Shown piece after piece: positions 1 through 9,452 of a stretch of DNA of 64,000 nucleotides (positions within the stretch are counted from its first letter, which is position 1; every line of letters begins with the position of its first letter). The notes below the pieces were generated by a model. That model was not told the DNA's origin and did no database searches. It was given only the letters and a program-made list of their open reading frames with translations. Source of the stretch: Bacteroidia bacterium (GTDB lineage: Bacteria; Bacteroidota; Bacteroidia; Chitinophagales; Saprospiraceae); contig JAUIKE010000012.1 of the NCBI GenBank assembly GCA_030430845.1, positions 1 through 64,000 on the forward strand, in the 5' to 3' direction. Position numbers and translations under genes: made by a program.

Positions 1-246
1 TCCATAATCCAGCCCCAGGCGAATAGTGGATTGATCGAGGCCGAAAAGCTCATAAGCCCCTCCGTTCAGGCGCCCGAAGCGATGGGAGATCAAAAACTCC
101 AATTCTCCTTCCCACAGCGTTTCCACCGAATGGCCATTGATGATGCGAGTACCTCTGAAAAGGTGGGCGACGTATTGGATATCTTCTGATTGAGAAAAGG
201 CAGTGGCGGGAATCAGGAACAAGCATAAAATAGTAATGGATCTCAT
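1..246 (-). CDS. DUF5777-like beta-barrel protein (N-terminal part, runs off window start)
   Basis: Minus-strand reading from ATG at 246: MRSITILCLFLIPATAFSQSEDIQYVAHLFRGTRIINGHSVETLWEGELEFLISHRFGRLNGGAYELFGLDQSTIRLGLDYG; signal peptide plus the GELEF-ISHRFGR-GAYELFGLD pattern of DUF5777 proteins; adjacent to c-type cytochromes. Confidence 0.7.
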   Translation of the reverse strand, partial: MRSITILCLFLIPATAFSQSEDIQYVAHLFRGTRIINGHSVETLWEGELEFLISHRFGRLNGGAYELFGLDQSTIRLGLDYG

Positions 247-277
247 TATTTTTGATTTATTTAGGCCGCTGAAAAAA

Positions 278-661
278 CTAATTATTCTGTGCTCCGGAAT
301 CGATCCAGGCTTTCAGTTTCTGAATGTCACAAGACGGGATTTTACGTGTCCCTACCGGCATCGGGACATATCCCGCAGCATGATTGGCAGAGCCATACAG
401 CGAGCCGTCTTTCGCATACTTCACCGCCTGTTGATAGCCCACCAGATTAATTCCGCCCTGCTGGTCAGCTGGTCGGTGGCAGCTTACACAATATTGATCC
501 AGGATAGGCACAATATCGGTCGTAAAGGATATCGTCGTGAATTCACAGGGCTGGTCATCGAGATATACGAATAGGTCTTCTTTGTTGTCATAATAGCAGG
601 AAGACAGTGCCAGAAACAGCAATACACAGGGGGATAGCTTAATTATTTTGTGCACCTTCAT
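278..661 (-). CDS. c-type cytochrome lipoprotein (one CVSCH heme motif)
   Basis: ORF 278..697; likely start MKVHKIIKLSPCVLLFLALSSC at 661 (lipobox); CXXCH motif. Confidence 0.75.
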   Translation of the reverse strand: MKVHKIIKLSPCVLLFLALSSCYYDNKEDLFVYLDDQPCEFTTISFTTDIVPILDQYCVSCHRPADQQGGINLVGYQQAVKYAKDGSLYGSANHAAGYVPMPVGTRKIPSCDIQKLKAWIDSGAQNN

Positions 662-1346
662 TGATCCAGTTTTCGATTTGTTGAATAATACAATCACTTA
701 CCTTTGGCGTACTCAGGGGCATGGCAACAAAGCCGTTTTCATGTTTCATACTACCAAGCAAAGAGCCATTTTTCACATAGGGTAAAATATCGTTGTAGGT
801 TTCCAGGTTGACGTTTCCCTGAGCCGAAGCCTGGCTATGACAGCCAATGCAATAGGTTTTCAGTAAGGGATAAATGGAATTTGAAAAACCGGAAAGTGCC
901 GGATCGCAGGGTGTGCCGCAGCTAGTGTTCTTGGCTCCCTGCTCGATCCAGGTTTTGATTAAAGCTATTTCATCCCCCGTCAGAGGCTGATGGGGCGGTG
1001 GCGGCATGATATCGTCCTGATCCTTTTCGGTGATTGATTCATACAGTTCACTATCGCCGGGTTTGCCGGGTTTGACCTCTTTGAGAATATGTTCGTAATT
1101 ATCCAATACCACATCGTCCTCTGCCGAAGCGGCATCATGGCATCCACTGTAAGCACAGCTAGATACGATGAGGGGTAAAATTTCGCCCTGAAAAGAAACG
1201 ATGCCCTCCGGGCAGGCTTCGCTGCCGGCCTGGGTGTTGGGGTCCGTCAAGTCACCGCCTATGAAAATAGGATCGGTTTGGCAAGCATTGATCATCATCA
1301 GGCTGATCATGATCATTTGCCCGATCAAAATTTTAGAAAACCGCAT
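639..1346 (-). CDS. c-type cytochrome domain protein with two heme-type regions
   Basis: Lipoprotein signal; CIGCH motif and noncanonical CAYSGCH; C-terminal half resembles the neighbouring 278..661 product. Confidence 0.75.
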   Translation of the reverse strand: MRFSKILIGQMIMISLMMINACQTDPIFIGGDLTDPNTQAGSEACPEGIVSFQGEILPLIVSSCAYSGCHDAASAEDDVVLDNYEHILKEVKPGKPGDSELYESITEKDQDDIMPPPPHQPLTGDEIALIKTWIEQGAKNTSCGTPCDPALSGFSNSIYPLLKTYCIGCHSQASAQGNVNLETYNDILPYVKNGSLLGSMKHENGFVAMPLSTPKVSDCIIQQIENWINEGAQNN

Positions 1347-1397
1347 ATTTAAAATGTTTGGGGATGGCCTCGGGGAGCAGGCATCATCCAGTGATTA

Positions 1398-2414
1398 TCA
1401 TTGATTGGCTTTGTGTTCGATATAGGACCGAAGGTCTTCTACTTGCTGTTTACTCATCCGCTCGAGTGGGTAGTGCGGCATATACGGACGATGGCCGGGT
1501 ATCGCGTAAGTACCATAGGCAATGATCTGATAAAGAGAAAAATGAGAATCTTTTTCGATCATTTTGCTGAGATGTCGGAAACTCAGCCTGGATTCATCTA
1601 ATATATAATGTGAAACGCCTCCGCTTTTATGGCAATACAAACAGCTGAGCTCATATAAGTCCTTCCCTTTGGCAAGATCTCCCTCAAGCCCTTCGTATCC
1701 TTCTTTTTTGCTATAGGGAGCATCAAAAAAATGAGCCGGCGATCTTTGCATATAAAAGCTTTTGATCCATTGGATCAATTCCGGATGGCTTTTTGAGTCA
1801 GCAATCTCTTGATTTAACCTGATCAGATCTGCTTCGCTCATACCCAAGTCTTTTAGGGTAAACTCTAAGCTCCAATAATAAGCAAGTACCGCTTCTAATT
1901 CCCAATCTTCCATTAGCCGGCCCTGTGAACACTGGATGGCACACAGCTGAATGGATTGCTTAAGGTCACGGTGGGCTTTTAGAACGAGGGTGTCACCATA
2001 TTTTTTCACATAATCATCATTGTACCAGCTTTCGCGATTGACAATTCCTTTAAAAGTAGAGCCCTGAAGGAAAGGAATACCCTTTGCTTTTACATATGGA
2101 AGTCGTGTTTCCGGGTCGCTAAACCTCAGGTCAGGGTCCTCCTGCTCAATGTTATGACAGCTTGTGCAGGCATAATACTTACTGACATAAGAGGATCGTT
2201 TTCCATTTGGAGCAATTGTGCGCCCTAATTTCACAATTTCTTCTCCACGTTTTATATCCATTGGTGTGTACTTGCGATAATGCGCCGGCACACTGTCACT
2301 TAATGCCATTAACACTTCTGCTACACTGCTGTCAGGTTCCCAGATTTTTATAGGCATCTGATTACTCAGAAACAGGACCGTTAAGGCAAGCAAAATTGTT
2401 GAAATGAGTTTCAT
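1398..2414 (-). CDS. di-heme c-type cytochrome (SoxA/diheme-like)
   Basis: Signal peptide; CTSCH and CLYCH motifs. Confidence 0.75.
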   Translation of the reverse strand: MKLISTILLALTVLFLSNQMPIKIWEPDSSVAEVLMALSDSVPAHYRKYTPMDIKRGEEIVKLGRTIAPNGKRSSYVSKYYACTSCHNIEQEDPDLRFSDPETRLPYVKAKGIPFLQGSTFKGIVNRESWYNDDYVKKYGDTLVLKAHRDLKQSIQLCAIQCSQGRLMEDWELEAVLAYYWSLEFTLKDLGMSEADLIRLNQEIADSKSHPELIQWIKSFYMQRSPAHFFDAPYSKKEGYEGLEGDLAKGKDLYELSCLYCHKSGGVSHYILDESRLSFRHLSKMIEKDSHFSLYQIIAYGTYAIPGHRPYMPHYPLERMSKQQVEDLRSYIEHKANQ

Positions 2415-2591
2415 TTGTTCTTTTTGTTCATGAAAAGTCCAGGGTACCTTGTGACATTTCAGGCACCTAAATCATTAGAATATCTCCGAATAAATTCCTA
2501 CTGGTGGTTTGCTAATTATGGATCAACAAGCTTTCATTCCATTTACTTATCAGTACGCTTCAATGGCTGCAGGGGGTTGCGTCGAAAAAAA

Positions 2592-3878
2592 TTAAAAACT
2601 ATAATGAAGGCCAACTTTTCCACCAAAATGGCTGATCCGGTTAATCTGTTCCAGGTTTTTATCAAAATTCTGGAAGCGAAATCCTTCCAGGCTGGCATTG
2701 AGCCCTTTCCCCAGGTAGAACTCCAGACCCACACCGAATTCGAGGTTTTTAATGGAAACTGAGGTCATATTAAAGCTCAGATTTCTATAATACTCTCCAG
2801 CACTTCCTCTAAACTCATACTGCAATTCCGGGCGAACGGCCCTTATGCCGGATATTCCTATTCCAAGATAGGGCTGTATGGATTTTGTAGAGTGGAAGGT
2901 ATAGATAAGTCGCAATGGTATTCTTGCGAAAGAATAATTTGCCTTTATTTCCTCTAGCTCGTCCCCAGGATTATCCGGCGAGATAAGCGGGTAATTATCA
3001 AAGTGATCGTCCTCTTTTTCTTCAAACTCAATTCCAATTTGCTGAAAGCCTGTACGCAATCGCCACCGCCTTGACAGCATCAAGTCCAGGTTAGCCTCCC
3101 AAATAAGGGCACTCAGATGTTCTTCCAGGGCAGCAGTCCCCACAAAAGCGCCAAGTTGTACACCTTGCACGAGGGGCTTGCGTATCGGCCTTGTTTGTGG
3201 ACTTGAGAAATAAGAAACGGATCGAATTTTTTCACTTGCAAAACCATTTTCCATCAAAAACGATGGCTCGGGTCCGTTAATGGTATGCATCGGTGACCAT
3301 GAGCGGGTATCAATATCATTCTCAGTTTGCTCCGGAAATGAAGAGGAGAAGCGCAGGTCCCCCAGAGTGATCCGGCCGTTTTTAATTTGATCCAGAAGCG
3401 TTTCTTTTGATTTTGGAAGACTGCCGGGTTCATAGAAAAAAGGGGGAACAGCCGCTGTGAACGGATGTTGGTTATCCCAATTGGCGGTCCAGGACACACC
3501 ATTGGTTGTCCAATAATTTGGAGCTAAGAAGGGCTGTTCACCTCCTTGCGTGATTATGGTTTTTGTGTAAATCGTATCGAAATGATAGATAGTATGATGT
3601 TGAGTAATCGTGTCTATTTGTCGACTTTTTAATTGTAGAGTAATGTCATCCAGTTTATTGTTTAAGTTTTGAAATTTCATGAAAAAAAAGATCATTCCAC
3701 TGGCAAAAGGTAAGATCAAAAGGGGAATCCACCACCACCAGGGTACCCGCCAAGGGTGGCGGCCATAGGCCTGATCCAGGCGAGTGCGCATATCGTCAAC
3801 GGCCTGTTTGGACGCTTCGAAGGGCGGACTATTCTCCAGTATATTTTTCAGATCTTTATCAAATTGATGCTCATCCAT
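2592..3878 (-). CDS. membrane-anchored protein with C-terminal outer-membrane-beta-barrel-like region; possible anti-sigma-type partner of the upstream ECF sigma
   Basis: Cytoplasmic N-terminus followed by TM (WWWIPLLILPFASGMIFFFM) and a beta-barrel-like C-terminus; 8-bp overlap with sigma gene. Confidence 0.55.
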   Translation of the reverse strand: MDEHQFDKDLKNILENSPPFEASKQAVDDMRTRLDQAYGRHPWRVPWWWWIPLLILPFASGMIFFFMKFQNLNNKLDDITLQLKSRQIDTITQHHTIYHFDTIYTKTIITQGGEQPFLAPNYWTTNGVSWTANWDNQHPFTAAVPPFFYEPGSLPKSKETLLDQIKNGRITLGDLRFSSSFPEQTENDIDTRSWSPMHTINGPEPSFLMENGFASEKIRSVSYFSSPQTRPIRKPLVQGVQLGAFVGTAALEEHLSALIWEANLDLMLSRRWRLRTGFQQIGIEFEEKEDDHFDNYPLISPDNPGDELEEIKANYSFARIPLRLIYTFHSTKSIQPYLGIGISGIRAVRPELQYEFRGSAGEYYRNLSFNMTSVSIKNLEFGVGLEFYLGKGLNASLEGFRFQNFDKNLEQINRISHFGGKVGLHYSF

Positions 3879-4443
3879 TGTTCTCGGTTTTCAAGTTAAA
3901 GCCATTAGCCTGGTGAATGAGTTCCTGAAGTTTCATTCGAGCGCGTGCCAGGTTAGATTTTGAGGTTCCGATGGTAATGCCAAGGTGTTGGGAGATTTCC
4001 CGGTGCGACATCCCTTCTATCACATTCATATTAAAAACCAGTCGGTAGGCTGGAGGAAGATGATGGATCAACCGGATCACGTCCTCGTACTTCAGGTTTT
4101 CCAAGCCCAGATTCTGATCGTAGTCTTCGGATCTGGGTAACTGCCACTCTTCTTGGTTTTTATTAACCTTATGGTGTTTTCTATGATAGTCAATTGCTGC
4201 ATGGATCAGGATTTTTCGCAACCAGGGTTTGAAAGGGAAATCTTTTTTGTATTGATCTATTTTCAGGAAAACCTTTAAAAATCCATCATTCAAAATCTCC
4301 AGAGCCTCTTCCCTGCTATTGGCGTAGGGCAAAGCTACGCCCATACCATAGCTGTAAAAATGTTCATACAGCTTGATCTGACTGGCTCGATTGCCTTTTC
4401 GGCAGCCGGCAATGAGAAATTCTACATTGATGGACCTGGCCAT
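3871..4443 (-). CDS. RNA polymerase sigma factor, ECF subfamily (sigma-70 region 2 and 4)
   Basis: FKPWLRKILIHAAIDYHRK and LPPAYRLVFNMNVIEGMSHREISQHLGITIGTSKSNLARARMKLQ. Confidence 0.9.
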   Translation of the reverse strand: MARSINVEFLIAGCRKGNRASQIKLYEHFYSYGMGVALPYANSREEALEILNDGFLKVFLKIDQYKKDFPFKPWLRKILIHAAIDYHRKHHKVNKNQEEWQLPRSEDYDQNLGLENLKYEDVIRLIHHLPPAYRLVFNMNVIEGMSHREISQHLGITIGTSKSNLARARMKLQELIHQANGFNLKTENNG

Positions 4444-4644
4444 TTGGTTGTTTTGTTCAATAGTCCATACGGAAGATTGGTTTGGGAGGGTTGCGTGCTG
4501 GAGGATTTTTTCATTGTGAGAGGGAAGTAAAGGCGGTTTACCACCCCTCGCTATGGGCGATTTCTAAACCGCCCATAGCGCTTGGGTGTTATTTTTTTTG
4601 CAACTTTGCAGCTCTAAAACAAAATCAACCAAACAGGATTTGAT

Positions 4645-5415
4645 ATGGGTCAACGCATTATTTCTTACAACATCAACGGTATACGGGCCGGACTAAAAAA
4701 GGGCCTGGCAGATTGGATGCAGGAAGAGGATTTTGACATAGTTTGTTTTCAGGAAACCAAAGCTCAGCCTGAGCAGATTGATACCGGCACCTTTGAAGCT
4801 TTGGGATATCATCATTTCTGGCATTCAGCAGAAAAAAAGGGCTATAGTGGGGTAGGTACACTTTCCAAACATGAGCCGGACGATGTAATCCTGGGCTGCG
4901 GTATAGAAAAATATGATCGGGAGGGTCGTATTTTGCGCACGGACTTTGGAGAGGTAAGCTTACTCAATTGCTATTTCCCTTCAGGTACCACCGGCGATGA
5001 AAGGCAAGGTTTTAAAATGGAATTCCTGTCTGACTTTTACCGATGGATCCGGGAATTAAAGGCCGAGCGTCCAAACCTGATTATTGTTGGAGATTACAAT
5101 ATTGCCCATACCGAAATAGACATTCATGATCCGGTCCGAAACAAAACTAATTCCGGTTTTCTACCTGAAGAGCGCGAATGGATGAGCCAATGGTTTGACA
5201 GCGGATTTACAGATGCGTTCCGGCATTTACACCCTAAAAAAGTTCAGTACAGCTGGTGGAGTTACCGTGCCGGAGCCCGTAAAAACAATAAAGGCTGGCG
5301 GATAGACTACCAATCAGTTTCTGAGCCGCTGAAAGCCAAGCTTAAAAAAGCCTGTCAGCTAACGGATGCGGTTCATTCTGATCACTGTCCTGTATTTGTC
5401 GAGATAGACTTCTAA
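4645..5415 (+). CDS. xth: exodeoxyribonuclease III
   Basis: MGQRIISYNINGIRAGLKKG, CFQETKAQ, GDYNIAHTEIDIHDP, SDHCPVFVEI motifs of ExoIII/AP endonuclease family. Confidence 0.93.
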   Translation: MGQRIISYNINGIRAGLKKGLADWMQEEDFDIVCFQETKAQPEQIDTGTFEALGYHHFWHSAEKKGYSGVGTLSKHEPDDVILGCGIEKYDREGRILRTDFGEVSLLNCYFPSGTTGDERQGFKMEFLSDFYRWIRELKAERPNLIIVGDYNIAHTEIDIHDPVRNKTNSGFLPEEREWMSQWFDSGFTDAFRHLHPKKVQYSWWSYRAGARKNNKGWRIDYQSVSEPLKAKLKKACQLTDAVHSDHCPVFVEIDF

Positions 5416-5424
5416 AACACAGGG

Positions 5425-5856
5425 ATGAAAATTCAGGAATCAGACTTAGAAACGGTGGTAGCGCTCAGCCTGCAAATACCTGAGATGGAAAACCCCTATC
5501 CCATCGAAGAATATCAAAAACGCCTGTATGACACAGCACACTTGATCCTCGTAGCGTTTGTGAATGAACAAGCGGTTGGTTTCAAAGTAGGTTATGAGCG
5601 AAGGGATCATTTCTATTCCTGGATGGGGGGTGTATTACCGGATTTTCGGCGCCAGGGGGTAGCCCAGGCTTTAGCCGACTATCAAGAAAATTGGGCGAAA
5701 AACCATGGGCATACAACCATTCAATTCAAAACACGCAACTATTTAAAGGGAATGTTGATCTTCGCACTGCAAAATGGTTTTCAAATCATAGATGTAGAAA
5801 GCCGACCCGACATACGAAATAACCGAATTTTATTAAGTAAACAATTAAACGAATAA
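5425..5856 (+). CDS. GNAT family N-acetyltransferase
   Basis: GGVLPDFRRQGVAQAL acetyl-CoA binding motif. Confidence 0.85.
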   Translation: MKIQESDLETVVALSLQIPEMENPYPIEEYQKRLYDTAHLILVAFVNEQAVGFKVGYERRDHFYSWMGGVLPDFRRQGVAQALADYQENWAKNHGHTTIQFKTRNYLKGMLIFALQNGFQIIDVESRPDIRNNRILLSKQLNE

Positions 5857-6746
5857 TGATAAAACACAGAGCGTTTTTGCTAGCAGCCGGACTGCTGCTT
5901 TTCAGCTGTGGCCTGACTGCCCAAAATTCTTTTTACGGTGGATTCAAAGCAGGAATGAATTTTGCCACTATCGATGGGCCCCTGGACTTGGGAAATAACG
6001 ATCAGGAATTGGAATCCTATTCATACACCACCGGATTTCATGTTGGGGTGAATTTCAACCTCAACCTGACGGATTACTTTGGACTTCGCGGAGAAGTCAT
6101 TTATGGACAAAAGGGAGCTGAATATGATTTTAGCGGTCAGTCTTTCATGCCTTTTTACCGGATTGATGAAATGGGGAGCATCATGGCCTCTGGAAGCAGA
6201 AATACGAAGTTAAGTATTACAAATACCTATATCGACCTACCGGTTTCTGCCTTTATCCGCTTCGGCCGGCTTGAACTATCCGGCGGGCTTAGCCTGGGAG
6301 TCTTAGTTTCTTCTCGCGCCGTGGGAGAAATTATCTTTAATGGAGTTTCTCCACAAGGCGAAAACGTCAATAATGTTGTATTCATCGTAGATGGAAGCTA
6401 CTCCGACACGGATGCCTTCGATGTCAACAATGCCGGCACCGCTGAGGAAATCCGAATTGACGGGCGCCGTGTTTTAATCCCCGAATCTATTGGTGCTTAT
6501 TACGATAATCCGAGCCCTGAAAAATCTCTGTTCAATACGCTGGATGCTTCCGTACAAGGGGGCTTATCCTTTTACCTCAACCAGGGCCTCTTTCTCAGCT
6601 TCAAAGGGTATTACGGGATCTCTGATATCAGCCGCAATGAGGCAGATTATTCCGTCCTTGAACTCAATAATGATCAAAGCCTGATCTTTAAAGAGGATGA
6701 CGATAAAAATATCACCCTTCAGGCGTCTGTAGGGTTTCATTTTTAA
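5856..6746 (+). CDS. outer membrane beta-barrel (porin family) protein
   Basis: Signal peptide, FYGGFKAGMNFATI start, C-terminal aromatic VGFHF. Confidence 0.75.
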   Translation: MIKHRAFLLAAGLLLFSCGLTAQNSFYGGFKAGMNFATIDGPLDLGNNDQELESYSYTTGFHVGVNFNLNLTDYFGLRGEVIYGQKGAEYDFSGQSFMPFYRIDEMGSIMASGSRNTKLSITNTYIDLPVSAFIRFGRLELSGGLSLGVLVSSRAVGEIIFNGVSPQGENVNNVVFIVDGSYSDTDAFDVNNAGTAEEIRIDGRRVLIPESIGAYYDNPSPEKSLFNTLDASVQGGLSFYLNQGLFLSFKGYYGISDISRNEADYSVLELNNDQSLIFKEDDDKNITLQASVGFHF

Positions 6747-6752
6747 AAAAAA

Positions 6753-6775
6753 CAGGGGGCCGCGAAGGCCCTCTG
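6753..6775 (+). terminator. hairpin terminator after 5856..6746
   Basis: cagggggcc gcgaa ggccctctg directly after stop. Confidence 0.6.
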
Positions 6776-7293
6776 TCTATTGCCCACCTTCAACATTTTC
6801 AACCAGGCCTGCTGGTTAAAAAATGATTTTAATAGCTACACTTTTTTCATTTCTTATACCGCATTGATGTCTGTTTCGACTTCTTCATCAGGGAAGGAGG
6901 GAAGAAAAAACAATGGCCCCCGATCTGTCTGTGATGAGCCTTTGTTCCGCTCATTCATTGTGATTGTTTTCATGTCATTTGGTTTTTCGTTTTTAATAAA
7001 TCAATTCTGACTACAAGTTAGGCTGTTTTTTTTCAGATGCGTAGACAGTGAGAAAGGACAATTATCGATTTTTATACCCCAAAACAAAGCCACATTTTCA
7101 CTCGAATAATTAATTATCAACATTTTATAAAATACAACCACTTATCTAAGCTCTCTTTTTTAGGCTGTTTTTTTTCCTTTTTTTTAAAAAAAAAGTGCTT
7201 TCCCTCCAGCGATGAGAGAGTTACTTGGGATACCGTAAATGTATTGTTACATTACTTGTGCAAGCCTACTTTTTCAAGGCTCAAATCAATAAA

Positions 7294-8760
7294 ATGAAAG
7301 CAATACAAGAATTTATCTCTTTGTTACAAAAGTGGGGGGTTACCTCCGCCGAAGGATTGAAGATTCCTTTCAAAAACGAATCACAAACCAAGCAGCTTTT
7401 CCATTTTTTACAAGACCAGGAAAGCCCGGTCGATTTATCTTCTATCAATATTCATCCTCGAATCATTCGTTCCCTGGAGGCTCAACTACTTAGGTCACTT
7501 TTTTTGGTGGACACTAAAAAAATGGGGAAAACACCCCGCCAGCAAGCATATTATTATTGTTGGAAAAACCTATGCGCCGTAAAGGTATTATTAGGACAAT
7601 CGGCTCATCAGGCAGCCATCCACCTTACTAATAAAGTTCTTTACAGGGCAAAAAAATATGATTTGCCCGACCTCTGCCTGGAGTGCTACAAAATACTCCG
7701 ATGGTATTATGGGTGTATAGATGTAAGTAGCTCACGTTATCAAACGTATGATCAGTTGTTAAAAAAACAGCAAGATGCTTGTGCGGCGGAACAAGTAGCT
7801 GAGGATTATTATATTTTTTTGAGTAATGTTTATCAGACAGACAAAGGCCAGCGTTTGTTCCTGGCAGATCAGGCCTTGAAATATTGGGAAGAAGTCTCGT
7901 CTTTAATGGCCGAATATCGCTCCAGACGATTGCATTTTTTAGGGCACCTCATTCATGTATTTCATTATTCCTGTGCCGGAGAATTTCAGGGTGCCATATG
8001 CGCCAATGAACAGGCAGTCAGTTATTTTGAGCAAACAGAAGGTGCAAGATCTACTTATTTATCGCCTTTCCTGAACCATCAATTGGCCTGTTGCGTGAAG
8101 TTAAAGAAGCTGGAAATGGGAGAAAGTTTAATCAGCAAAATAGAAAAGCAGGTCAAAACAGGCTCCTTTGACTGGTTTATAACCCGGCAGCAATACTTCC
8201 TATTAGCCATGCACAGCCGTCATTATGAACGAGCTCGCAATATTTTAAAACAGGCGGTATCGCAGCGGCGGTTTAAATATTTGAGCAGAACCCAGTTTGA
8301 AAGGTGGAGGATCAACCAAGCATACCTATACTACCTGGAATGTGTAAAACGTCTGAGCACGCCTCCAAAATCTCGTCGGGGTTTCCATGCAAAAAAGTTT
8401 TTAAACTCTGTGCCTTTATACGCGAAAGACAAACGCGGTATGAACGTCCCCATTCTGGTAATAGCCATTCTCATCTTGCTGGCCGAAAACCGATACAGTG
8501 AGGTCATAGACCGAACCGAAGCACTGGACAAATATCGGCGCAGGTACCTAAAAACAGAGGATGCCTACCGAAGTAATTGTTTTATACAAATGCTAACGAC
8601 GCTTCCGAAAGCCAATTTTCATCCAAAAGCAGTAGAAAGAAAGACAGAAATTCACAGAAAAAATCTTGCCCAGGTACCACTCCAGGTCTCCCCTCAGGCT
8701 TTTGAATTGGAAATTATTCCCTATGAAGACCTATGGATAATGGTGTTGGAGTCGCTGTAG
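7294..8760 (+). CDS. large alpha-helical (TPR-like) hypothetical protein
   Basis: ORF 7225..8760 with better start MKAIQEFISLLQKW at 7294; helical repeat-like composition. Confidence 0.6.
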   Translation: MKAIQEFISLLQKWGVTSAEGLKIPFKNESQTKQLFHFLQDQESPVDLSSINIHPRIIRSLEAQLLRSLFLVDTKKMGKTPRQQAYYYCWKNLCAVKVLLGQSAHQAAIHLTNKVLYRAKKYDLPDLCLECYKILRWYYGCIDVSSSRYQTYDQLLKKQQDACAAEQVAEDYYIFLSNVYQTDKGQRLFLADQALKYWEEVSSLMAEYRSRRLHFLGHLIHVFHYSCAGEFQGAICANEQAVSYFEQTEGARSTYLSPFLNHQLACCVKLKKLEMGESLISKIEKQVKTGSFDWFITRQQYFLLAMHSRHYERARNILKQAVSQRRFKYLSRTQFERWRINQAYLYYLECVKRLSTPPKSRRGFHAKKFLNSVPLYAKDKRGMNVPILVIAILILLAENRYSEVIDRTEALDKYRRRYLKTEDAYRSNCFIQMLTTLPKANFHPKAVERKTEIHRKNLAQVPLQVSPQAFELEIIPYEDLWIMVLESL

Positions 8761-8803
8761 GAATAGTGAAGTGAACTCTAATTTTTTCAGATTGAAGGCG
8801 GGG

Positions 8804-8935
8804 CGCTAGTGACCTGGTGACTTGGAGTCACCAGGTCACTAGCGACTTTTGCCTGGCCCTCACAAAGTTACTGCAAATTACCATAGCTTGCCAAAGCCTT
8901 GTCCGCTTTTGTCCGCTTTTGTCCGCTTTTGCAAA
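8804..8935 (-). repeat. composite intergenic element copy 1 (hairpin + TAACTTTG + CGGACAAAAG decamers), minus orientation
   Basis: Perfect 19-bp stem CGCTAGTGACCTGGTGACT/AGTCACCAGGTCACTAGCG, CAAAGTTA at 8863, three TGTCCGCTTT decamers at 8900-8929. Confidence 0.9.
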
Positions 8936-8989
8936 GTTTTGCAAGGTTTTGCAAGCCTGCCCGTATGGTGTTTTGCCAGGTTTTTCCCC

Positions 8990-9445
8990 TCAACTCCTAC
9001 GAATGGGATAATACCAGATCCCAATACTCAAAGTCAGTAAATATGTGCCAGGCAGTACCCAGCCATCTTTTGTTAAGAAGGTAGGGGCATTTAAACCAAA
9101 AATAATAAGAAACAGCCCCAGCGTCAGAAAAGCAGCCCAGGCCTGTGCCCCCCAACGAATATGCCGCGTTTGTGAAAACTGTCGTGCTAAAAAAGCCACG
9201 CCCACAAAGAATAACAACCAATTCGGAATGGAAAGCGCGCCCCCATATACCACAAACAAAAAAGTAAATGCAAAGAAGCCGTCAAAAGAACGGCCATCAC
9301 TGATCGTTGTGATGAACATTAACAATACCGGAGACAGCAAAACGCTCGTAATCCATACCAAAGTAGCATAGCGCAAGGCGGATGCCATTCCGATTTCCCC
9401 CTTCGGTTCTTCAGGAAGTTCTGATATATCTAATGGTTCGGTCAT
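8990..9445 (-). CDS. hypothetical multi-TM membrane protein
   Basis: ORF with four hydrophobic segments. Confidence 0.6.
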   Translation of the reverse strand: MTEPLDISELPEEPKGEIGMASALRYATLVWITSVLLSPVLLMFITTISDGRSFDGFFAFTFLFVVYGGALSIPNWLLFFVGVAFLARQFSQTRHIRWGAQAWAAFLTLGLFLIIFGLNAPTFLTKDGWVLPGTYLLTLSIGIWYYPIRRS

Positions 9446-9452
9446 AAAATTC

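Noticed and set aside
7150-7200. Long T/A homopolymer tract as a phase-variation signal
   Set aside because: Could be, but tract is interrupted and no functional frame or promoter spacing could be tied to it from one sequence.
8897-8960. Possible CRISPR or minisatellite (TTGTCCGCTT x3, TTGCAAGG repeats)
   Set aside because: Direct decamers with no spacers, no cas genes; explained as part of the composite element.
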